The translations under genes and the position numbers were made by a program. DNA of 64,000 nt from Heliocidaris tuberculata (Eukaryota > Echinodermata > Echinoidea > Camarodonta > Echinometridae), in assembly GCA_025618425.1 (NCBI GenBank), contig CM046833.1:6276066-6340065 (forward strand). The letters run 5' to 3'. A model generated the notes under the pieces. That model did not search any database and was not told where the DNA came from. It was given only the letters and a program-made list of their open reading frames with translations. Numbering within the stretch: position 1 is the stretch's first letter; each line of letters opens with the position of its first letter. Shown one piece after another: positions 42,422 through 51,823 of the stretch.

Positions 42422-42950
42422 GCATGACAGGGGTGTCGCTAGAGAATTATGAATGGGGCAATAGTAACTGTGCCAAGAAAAAAAATTCCCACAAATTTCC
42501 AACAATGAAAAAGTAAAACTGAAGTTTATATTTTTATATATTTTTGGACATACCAAAATACTGACAGTTTGAAACGTTACAAATATTAAGGTGTATTGCC
42601 ATCCCGCCACACCAGTTGTGCATCCAGGATTTTATAAAAGATGGGGCACACATTGCAGAAAATTCTCTGACAAGTTGAAAAAGGTCATTTCAAAGGAGGC
42701 GGGGGGAGGGGGTACAATCTTGAAGTTGTATACTGAAGGTATGTCACTCTGTATCAAGGGGGGCATGGGCCGGAAGTGCCCCCTAAATCTGATACTGCCC
42801 CCTTCCACCCCCACCCCCTCGAGCGATACCACTGCTTTTTCTCTCATTTTTTATCTTTCTCATTCCATTCTAACTCTGGCTTACCTTTCACACAAACTTT
42901 TCATTTAACACTTCTAGTTATGGAACCCCTGCCCCCCCCCCCCCCCTTGA
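42422..42950. repeat. G-run repeat fragments in left arm (mirror at 49600-50110)
   Basis: It contains 'caggggtgtcgctagag', 'ccaggattttataaaagatg' and 'ctctgacaag' modules of the hAT-type family. The TSD of a complete element was not resolved. Pro-rich ORFs are homopolymer products. Confidence 0.5.
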
Positions 42951-43530
42951 ATACTCTATGTAAAAGTATATCACATGAACATTATCACTAAAATGACAAT
43001 TCAAAGTTAGAATTAAAAAGCTCTCAGAATATGTAAATGTTAAAGGTAACTAGATAGATGACTTTCCATCCCCTTAACATGATAAAAGAGATGAACTAAA
43101 TCCTTTGGTTTTTTTTGTCTATTTAATAACAATAAATATCAATTCAAATAACAAGTTTATAATTTGAAAAAAAAAAAATATTGAAATTGCACATCCTTGC
43201 AGAAGTCTAGTGGTAAGTCAAATTTTCATATCACTTACTAGTACAGTATATCACTGAATGAATATTTGGTTTTTCTCACAAGTTCTCAAGCAATTTGCAT
43301 ATCAACTGTTTCATTCTATTATACTGTTGAAATGGTCACTGACATAAATCAAATCTAGGTTTTGTTAAATTTCATTCAGCTGAAGGCACTTATTTTTTAG
43401 AATTTCAGCAAATGCAATATTCAAACAAAAATCCTCCAAATCAGAAACCCTTGTTAGGGATATCTGTATTGTTTTATTCTGAATGAAATCGCCAACTTCA
43501 TTGCATGTATCCACTCGTGAGACTGCTGAT

Positions 43531-43572
43531 CTAGCTTACAGGAATGAAGAGCTGTAGTGGTAATCCGTAAGT
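43531..43572 (-). CDS. Putative next exon in left arm
   Basis: The acceptor is tttcattcaacag-like (gaatgaaaag context) and joins in phase 0 to encode TYGLPLQLFIPVS and a stop. Alternatively CATTCCT then GTAAGC is a donor inside it and the gene continues outward. The right-arm copy reads GTTAAC at this place and would lack that donor. Confidence 0.35.
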   Translation of the reverse strand, partial: TYGLPLQLFIPVS

Positions 43573-43992
43573 CTGTTGAATGAAAAGAGAAATAGAACAA
43601 ATTAAAAACTATTAAGGTCGTAAACAATAAGAAAGAACTGCAATGTGCCAGATATGTATATATGCATGACTCAAACAGAGTGAATATTGCTTGATAAAAA
43701 GCTATTTTACCCACATTCATTAAAATTAAGTTCTTTTGTAAGCATGAAAATGGAAATGATGAATCCTTATAAAAATTAAGTAAAATTCCTATATTTGACT
43801 AAAAATTCTTTTTCAGGTGAGAGGGAAAGGAAATTACAATAGTTTTAAATAACTTGCTTCCTCTTCAAGTTGTGTACTACTGATAAAGGCCTATTATATA
43901 TTTTTTATATTGATATATTTTTTGAAAACTTTTTTTTTGTGGGGGGGGGGGGGGGTAATTGCCAAATTTAATTATGCACAGTAAAGGCCTAC

Positions 43993-44093
43993 CTCTCCAA
44001 GCTTGAGCATGCAGGTCTGAATATCTGCTCTTTGTTCATTTCTCTGGATTGTGTATCTCAATATTCTTTCACCATCCATTGTAAAGAATCATG
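43993..44093 (-). CDS. Putative coding exon in left arm (29 codons)
   Basis: The acceptor is ttttttacacag and the donor is GGAGAG then GTAGGC. From ATG at 44079 it encodes MDGERILRYTIQRNEQ then CMLKLGE, open to the donor and in phase 0. An in-frame stop lies just before the ATG, so this would be the first coding exon. The family is unknown. In the right arm the ATG is TTG and the frame has an extra three codons. Confidence 0.4.
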
Positions 44094-44605
44094 CTGTGTA
44101 AAAAGAGGATAAATAAATAAATTTATAAGTGCAAGTATAAATGAAAGTAATTTAGAGGTACACAATATATATTTCACAGAAATACTTGTACTCCACTAAT
44201 TGTGAATTTTTTTTTTTTATCTTCTCAAACATCTAAATACATCTAATTTAGATCATAGATCAAAGCTCAAAAGAGACCGTTTTCACAGATTGTATTGTGA
44301 ATAAATGTGAAGTGTAATCTTCTCTTTCTTTTCCATGCTTACACACAATGCTGGGCTTTGTTGGTAATGGTTTAAAATGTTTGCATTAAGGACAAGCTAT
44401 TAAAAAATCAATGGCAACTAGTAAGGGCATCTGCAATATGCTTTTAACTAACACATTTAGGGACCCCTGGAAGCCCTAATTGCTTCTATAGTTCATTTCC
44501 TTGTTTCCTGTTAAATTACAATATTTATGATAATCATAAAATGATTCAAATTACACTTTACATGTATAAGCATATAGATACTCAGGAAATGTTCTGTAAA
44601 CTTAC

Positions 44606-44705
44606 CTGTAATTTAGGAAGGCTAGATTTCTGCTTCATCATGTATGGTCAGTTTGCATTTGCGCAATGTTTGAATAACATTTCTTGGGTTCCTTTCCATT
44701 TTGAT
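44606..44705 (-). other. Putative untranslated exon in left arm
   Basis: Bounded by ttaacag and by CTAAATTACAG then GTAAGT. The right-arm copy (47846-47928) has the same splice sites but a 17-bp shorter body, in which one frame (GKEPKKLRKLLTIQDEQKF) is open. Frame disagreement between arms argues for untranslated sequence or decay. Confidence 0.4.
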
Positions 44706-45611
44706 CTGTTAAAAAAAAAATAATGAAAACAAGAGTTGTCATTTTTGGGGGGTCTTTCTTGTTACAGTCATAGCTACATTGATAATAATTGTTTTTATCA
44801 GGCAAATAAATTCCAATCCATTATTTTTCAAAGGTCAAAATTCAATAATCATCAGCTATCTTATGTTTATTAAGGTGCATTCAAGCTACATAAGTTTCTT
44901 GGAAAGAAAAAGAAACAGCCTCAGCAACAAAACTTTCTAGTGACGTGTGTCTGAAATTTTGAACAGGGATCCCTAAACTGGCTTTAACAACCAGACTGAA
45001 TTTTTGCCCAAAATACATTTGCCTCCCCCCCCCCCCAAAAAAAAAAATCATATTCTATCAGACTCCAGTTAATTTAAGTCAGTTTAATTGACCAAATGGC
45101 ATGAATTGAACCAAATATAGATTAGTAGATCCAAGTCTTTTAAGAACGAAAACAAGTCAGGCGTGAAAGTGAAGTTGAACAGAGTTCTTATTAAACATGG
45201 TTAGAGATCTAGATCTTCTTTGACTTTGTCCCCCATGGCCAAGCACAGCTTTAGCCCTAGCCTAGGCCTAGCCAAGTCTACATCTACTCAAGATAGACTA
45301 TCCTTCAGACTTCGGTTTATGGAATAAAGTTTCAACAAATATTCAGAGTTCAAAACAGTAAACCTCGTGTAACATTAATGATTTTATATCAGCACTAATT
45401 CATATCTTATCAAAATCATCGATATCGTAGAATCCCACCACACAGTCACAGATTCCAAATCTAACGTTAACCGTAGTCTCGTAGTTAGACTATAACGAAT
45501 ACGCTTGTGTGCACCATACAGATAAACAACATGAGGAAATTAAGCTTATGGTTATGCAATACAGTCTATCACCATTTAGAGTTTAATAACGTTAGATCTG
45601 TTTAGATCTTC

Positions 45612-45803
45612 TTAGATCCAACTTGTTTGCATGTATTGAATTTTTGACGCTGTCGAAATAGCCACCGCGCCAGTGGCTGAAACTGACCCGTGACTGCCCG
45701 GGTAGCTGTCATGAGCCTCAGCGTGTGAGGACAGCGATCTCCGTGTCAAACTACATCTCGACGATAAATTTAGAACTGTAATTTCGAGAGAAAATTGTTT
45801 CAA
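45612..45803 (-). other. 63-codon ORF kept in both arms (mirror 46725-46916)
   Basis: The predicted peptide (MKQFSLEITVLNLSSRCSLT...) differs at a single position (E/A) between arms. I recognise no family. It sits downstream of the putative first donor, within an intron, so its conservation probably only reflects the high identity of the arms near the centre. Confidence 0.3.
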
Positions 45804-46270
45804 TCCTTTTTCAACACAACTCTTGTGAATCCTTTTGAAATATAGATAAATTATCCTAGATCACCTAGAATTGTACAAGTTATTTTTATTAATAAACTAA
45901 ATGTACGAAATTTAATGATAATTTGACCTCTACTCACCTTGTCCTTTTGAACTAACATCTCTCATTTCGTGCGGATGACGTCTGGCATATAATCTGCATA
46001 ATTAATAGGTCTTGAATTGACGAAGTTGAGGTCAAGTAAATTTTGATCGATACTATCTAATTATGTACATATTCATGACCTAGCATCCAATCAAAGTTTC
46101 ACAATAAACTGACACGCACAAGAAATATGAATAATGCAACGTATCGGGTGCTTATCGGGCTCTTCAAATGATCCGAAAGAGGCGGGGCCTAATTCCATTC
46201 GCGTAATGATTTCCGCGCGTGCTGCTTTCCGTCTAGTAAATCTATAGTATTATACGTCTATGGGTCTGTC

Positions 46271-46590
46271 CATAGACGTATTATAGATTTACTAGACGGA
46301 AAGCAGCACGCGCGGAAATCATTACGCGAATGGAATTAGGCCCCGCCTCTTTCGGATCATTTGAAGAGCCCGATAAGCACCCGATACGTTGCATTATTCA
46401 TATTTCTTGTGCGTGTCAGTTTATTGTGAAACTTTGATTGGATGCTAGGTCATGAATATGTACATAATTAGATAGTATCGATCAAAATTTACTTGACCTC
46501 AACTTCGTCAATTCAAGACCTATTAATTATGCAGATTATATGCCAGACGTCATCCGCACGAAATGAGAGATGTTAGTTCAAAAGGACAAG
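46271..46590 (+). promoter_or_regulatory. Putative promoter and first exon in right arm (mirrored at 45938-46262)
   Basis: CpG-containing sequence next to the centre (gcacgcgcggaaatc, gccccgcctcttt) is followed by a donor AAGGACAAG then GTGAGT at 46590/46591. The mirrored donor lies at 45938/45937. The two copies would transcribe divergently from the centre. The start site is inferred, not seen. Confidence 0.35.
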
Positions 46591-47845
46591 GTGAGTAGAG
46601 GTCAAATTATCATTAAATTTCGTACATTTAGTTTATTAATAAAAATAACTTGTACAATTCTAGGTGATCTAGGATAATTTATCTATATTTCAAAAGGATT
46701 CACAAGAGTTGTGTTGAAAAAGGATTGAAACAATTTTCTCTCGAAATTACAGTTCTAAATTTATCGTCGAGATGTAGTTTGACACGGAGATCGCTGTCCT
46801 CACACGCTGCGGCTCATGACAGCTACCCGGGCAGTCACGGGTCAGTTTCAGCCACTGGCGCGGTGGCTATTTCGACAGCGTCAAAAATTCAATACATGCA
46901 AACAAGTTGGATCTAAGAAGATCTAAACAAATCTAACGTTAGTAAACTCTTTGAATGATGATAGACTATATTGCATAAGCCTTTCCTCATGTTGTTCATC
47001 TGTATGCTGCACACAAGCGTATTCGTTAGTCCAACTTGGACTTGGATCTAACAGTAACACGTAGTGACGTACGACGAGACTACGGAGTACGACTAACGTT
47101 AGATTTGGAAACTGTGACTGTGTGGTGGGATTCTACGATGTCGATGATTTTGATAAGATATGTAGACCAAAATTAGTGCAGATATGATTTCATTAATGTT
47201 ACACGAGGTTTACTGTTTTGAACTCTGAATATTTGATGAAATTTTATTCCATAAACCGAAGTCTGAAGGATAGTCTATCTTGAATAGATGTAGACTTGGC
47301 TAGGGCTAAAGTAAAGCTGTGCTTGGGGGACAAAGTTCAAAGTAGATCTCTAACCATGTTTGATAAGAACTCTGTTCAACTTAACTTTCATACCTGACTT
47401 TTTTTTCGTTCTTAAAAGACGTGGATCTACTATATTTGGTTCAATTCATGCCATTTGGTCAATTAAACAGACTGTAAGTTAACTAGAGTCTGATAGACGA
47501 TGATTTTTTTTTTTTTGGGGGGGGGGGAGGCAAATGTATTTTGGGCAAAAATTCAGTCTGGTGTTAAAGCCAGTTTAGGGATCCCTGTTCAAAATTTCAG
47601 GCACACGTCACTAGAAAGTTTTGTTGCTGAGGCTGTTTCTTTTTCTTTCCAAGAAACTTATGTAGCTTGAATGCAGGCTTAATAAACATAAGATAGCTGA
47701 TGATTATTGAATTTTGACCTATGAAAAATAATGGATTGGAATTTATTTGCCTGATAAAAACAATTATTATCAATTTAGCTATGACTGTAACAAGAAAGAC
47801 CAAAAAAAAGTGACAACTCTGTTTTCATTTTTTTTTTTTAAACAG

Positions 47846-47928
47846 ATCAAAATGGAAAGGAACCCAAAAAATTGCGCAAACTGTTGACCATACAGGATGA
47901 GCAGAAATTTAGCCTTCCTAAATTACAG
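47846..47928 (+). other. Putative exon in right arm, mirror of 44606-44705
   Basis: The acceptor is ttttttttaaacag and the donor is AAATTACAG then GTAAGT. One frame is open across all 83 bp. Confidence 0.4.
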
Positions 47929-48429
47929 GTAAGTTTACAGAACATTTCTTGAGTATATACATGTATAATGTAATTCGAATCATTTTATGATTATCATAAA
48001 TATTGTAATTTAACAGGAAACAAGGAAATGAACTATAAAAGCAATTAGGGCTTCCAGGGGTCCCTAAGTGTGTTAGTTAAAAGCATATTACAGATACCCT
48101 TACTAGTTGCCATTGATTTTTGAATAGCTTGTCCTTAAACTATGCAAACATTTTAAACAGTTACCAACAAAGCCCATGATTGTGTGTAAGCATGGAGAAG
48201 AAGGAGAGGATTACACTTCACATTTTATCCACAATACATTCTGTGAAAATGGTCTCTTTTGAGCTTTGATCTATGATCTAAATTAGATGTATTTAGATGG
48301 ATCAGAAGATTTTTAAAAAAGTCAGAATTAGTGGAGTACAAGTATTTCTGCGAAATATATATTTTGTACCTCTAAATTACTTTCATTTACACATGTACTT
48401 ATAAATTTATTTATCCTTTTTTTACACAG

Positions 48430-48539
48430 CATGATTCTTTACATTGGATGGTGAAAGAATATTGAGATACACCATGTACACAGTCAGGAGAAGTGAACAA
48501 AGAGCAGATACACTGACCTGCATGCTCAAGCTTGAAGAG
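48430..48539 (+). other. Putative exon in right arm, mirror of 43993-44093
   Basis: The acceptor is ttttttacacag and the donor is GAAGAG then GTAGGC. It encodes DGERILRYT in the same frame as the left arm but without the start codon, and with an inserted MYTVRRS-type stretch. Confidence 0.4.
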
Positions 48540-48583
48540 GTAGGCCTTTACTGTGCATAATTAAATTTGGAAATACCCCCCCC

Positions 48584-48615
<32 letters not shown>

Positions 48616-50249
48616 TTGAAAAAAATATCAATATAAGAAATATATAATAGGCATATATCAATAGTACACAACTTGAAGAGGAAGCAAGTTATTTGAAACG
48701 ATTGTAATTTCCTTTCCCTCTGACCTGAAAATGAAGAATTTTTAGTCAAATATGGGAATTTTATTTAATTTTTACAAGGATTCATCATTTCCATTTTCAT
48801 GCTTACAAAAGAACTTGATTTTAATGAATGTGGGTAAAATAGTTGTTTATCAAGCAACATTCACTCTGTTTGAGTCATGCATAATATACATATCTGGCAC
48901 ATTGCAGTCCTCTCTTATTGTTTACGACCTTAATAGTTTTTAATTTATTCTATTTTCTCTTTTCATTCAACAGACTTACGGATTACCACTACAGCTCTTC
49001 ATTCCTGTTAACTAGATCAGCAGTCTCACGAGTGGATACATGTAATGAAGTTAGGGGTTTCATTCAGAATAAAACAATACAGATATCCCTAACAAGGGTT
49101 TCTTATTTGGAGGATTTTTGTTGGAATATTGCACTTGCTGAAATTCTAAAAAATAAGTGCCTTCAGCTGAATGAAATTTAACAAAACCTAGATTTGATTT
49201 ATGTCGGTGACCATTTCAACAGTATAATAGAATGAAACAGTTGATACGCAAATTGCTTGAGAACTTGTGAGAAAAAACGAATATTCATTCAGTGATATAC
49301 TAGTAAGTGATATGAAAATTTGACTTACCACTAGACTTCTGCAAGGGTGTGCAATTTCAAGATTTTCTTCTTTTTTTCGAATTATGAACTTACTTGAATT
49401 GATATTTATTGTTATTAAATACACAACAAAAACAAAAAAGGATTTAGTTCATCTCTTTTATCATGTTAAGGGGGATGGAAAGTCATCTATCTAGTTACCT
49501 TAAACATTTACATATTCTGAGAGCTTTTTAATTCTAACTTGAATTCTCATTTTAATGATAATGGTCATGTGATATACTTTTACATAGAGTACTAGTATTC
49601 AAAGAGGGGAGGGGGGGGGGGGGCTTCCATAACTAGAAATGTTAAATGCAAAGTTTGTGTGAAAGGTAAGCCAGAGTTAGAATGGAATGAGAAAGATAAA
49701 AAATGAGAGAAAAAGCAGTGGTATCGCTCGAAGGGGTGGGGTTGGAAGGGGGCAATATCAGATTTAGGGGGCACTTCCACCCCCCCCCCTTGATACAGAG
49801 TGACATACCTTCAGTATACAACTTCAAGATTGTACCCCCTCCCCCTCCTTTGAAATGACCTTTTTCAACTTGTCAGAGAATTTTCTGCAATGTGTGCCCC
49901 ATCTTTTACAAAATCCTGGATGCACCCCTGGGGTGGCCGGATGGTAATACACCTTAATATTTGTAATGTTTCAAACTGTCAGTATTTTGGCATGTCAAAA
50001 AATATACAATATAAACTTTAGTTTTACTTTTTCATTGTTGGAAATTTGTGGGAATTTTTTTTCTCGGCACGGTTACTATTGCCCCATTCACAATTCTCTA
50101 GCGACACCCCTGTGTATGTGAAAGGAAGAGTGAGGACAGTAAGCTTTGACTGGAATGGTCAATCATAAGTTGATGGATATGAATGGTATTGTATAAGACT
50201 TGTGATTGAGTGGTGACTTACAGGCATGAAATCTGGAAAGGAATGGCAA

Positions 50250-50633
50250 CAGGGCGTATCTGGACTGGGTTAAAGAAAAAAAAAATGGGTTATCAATGGC
50301 GACAAATCCCCCTCATCCCCAGCCCTCCAAAAGTCGCTCGGGGGGGGGGGGGGGGGTCAATTTTTTTTCGCCAGCCCTCCAAAAGTCGCTCAGTGGATCG
50401 GGGGGGGGGGGTATCAAATTTTATGGGGTCCAGTTTTCCTCCATAATTCTCTGACAAGCATTAAAGAAAAAAAAGGTTATCAGTTCCGAAATTGTTCGCC
50501 AGCCTTCCAAAAGTCGCTCAGTGGGGGATGTCGAGAATCTTGTTCAGGAACCCGATAAACTTTTTTTTTTTTTTCAAAACTTGTCAGGGGGCATTCTGCC
50601 CCCTTGCTCCCGGCCCCCTTGGGTACGCTAGTG
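50250..50633. mobile_element. hAT-type element nested in right arm, perfect 8-bp TSD
   Basis: Mirror of 41881-42281, with AATGGCAA on both sides (50242-50249, 50634-50641). Confidence 0.9.
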
Positions 50634-50710
50634 AATGGCAACATATAAATTTTACTCACAAATGCAAATTAAAAGTTAGAAGATAATTCTTCCCGGTATT
50701 TTGATTGTTC

Positions 50711-51008
50711 CAGTGATGCTCAGTGGGGGGGGGGGGGGGGGGGGGGGGGGGAGTTATCAGATGTTTTCCTCCATAATTTTCTGACAAGCAAAAAAATAAA
50801 AATAAATAAAAAATTGTAAATTCTAAATTTCTGCTTGAAGGGAGACCCGTATTTTTTTCTTCTCGCCAGCTCTCCAAAACTCGCTCAGTGGGGGGTGGGG
50901 GTATCACATGTTTTCCTCAATAATTTTCTGACAAGCAAGAAAAAAAAATGGGAGGAAAAGTCGGGGGCACTCTGCCCCCTGCCCCCCCCCCCCAAAGCTA
51001 CGCCAGTG
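50711..51008. mobile_element. hAT-type element nested in right arm, perfect 8-bp TSD
   Basis: Mirror of the element at 41214-41803 without the internal duplication; GATTGTTC on both sides (50703-50710, 51009-51016). Confidence 0.9.
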
Positions 51009-51823
51009 GATTGTTCCTTTTAATAATTTTTTTTTTTTTAATCCCTTTCAAAAAATAATATAAGTGTACGTTTGTTCTTTTTTGGAAGGGATTTAAAAAA
51101 AGACAAGACTAACTAAAAGGTTAAAGAAAAAACCTCAATTAACTAAAGGACCCCATCCCCTCACCCCCAAATGAAGATTATCCTTTCTATTATGAAAACC
51201 ATCCCTGAATAAAATCTTACGCTGCAAGAGTTTTTTTTTTTTTTAATATCATTATATAAATGTATGTAACATTTATTTATTTATTTATCATTATCCTTTA
51301 TGCATATCCAATGAATATATTCACCGGTATTAAGTATATCAACAAGAAAAGAGACTTATGCCACTGGTGACGTGTCAAGTACTTTACATTTATTTTTACA
51401 TTATCTGTATCCATGATTAGATTTGATTCGGTCTGTCCGGTTACATTTTTAGCTTTATTTACTTGTTTACAAATTTGCAAAGCGATATATTTTGATTCGG
51501 AGATCGATTACAATTAAAGTGCATTGACCGAGCGCCGTCTGCCACAATTAGAAATTACTGACGCTGATTCGCCGAATCTGTACGTTGAAGCGATGAATAC
51601 ATTACCATAAATGCATATATTACTGGATTTGACCTTTCTCACTGCGCATGCTCCAAGCTGATGCGCGTAATGTGTTTCATACCGCGTACAAACAAATGCT
51701 ACTCTCGGGGAGCATCTTACAAAATGAATCATGCATTTACGCTCATGAATTATGCAAAGGTGCTTATCGGGCCTTCTAATGGACCCCGACAAGATGGCGG
51801 AGCTTTAGGGGCCTGGGTCTGTC

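Larger units (their letters stand above)
40409..46262 (-). mobile_element. Left arm of the inverted repeat
   Basis: Transcription-like features point outward, toward lower coordinates. It contains nested hAT-type elements at 41214-41803 and 41881-42281, and exon-like segments at 45938-46200, 44606-44705, 43993-44093 and 43531-43572. It is about 300 bp longer than the right arm, largely because a nested hAT-type element has been internally duplicated. Confidence 0.8.
46271..51815 (+). mobile_element. Right arm of the inverted repeat
   Basis: It mirrors the left arm throughout. The nested hAT-type elements are at 50250-50633 and 50711-51008. Exon-like segments end at 46590 and lie at 47846-47928, 48430-48539 and from 48974. 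Confidence 0.8.
40401..51823. mobile_element. 11.4-kb inverted repeat with the same octamer at left edge, centre and right edge
   Basis: Left arm 40409-46262 (5,854 bp) and right arm 46271-51815 (5,545 bp) are inverted copies. GGTCTGTC stands at 40401-40408, 46263-46270 and 51816-51823. The outer ends read CAGGCCCCTAAAGCTCCGCC; the inner ends read CATAGACGTATTATAG. Both ends of each arm also share GCCCGATAAGCACC (40458, 46147, 46368, 51759 in the matching orientations), an internal sign of terminal relatedness. CA...TG ends and 8-bp duplications recall hAT elements; no transposase was recognised. Confidence 0.85.

Noticed and set aside
45612..45803. Conserved 63-codon ORF as a real gene
   Set aside because: Its conservation between arms matches the general near-identity of the central region, and it starts downstream of a mirrored splice donor; no family match is known to me.
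40401..51823. The inverted repeat as an assembly artefact (two haplotypes joined head to head)
   Set aside because: Octamer-flanked ends, a known empty site at 26.5 kb and arm divergence that changes with distance from the centre fit an insertion better. Only long reads can close this.
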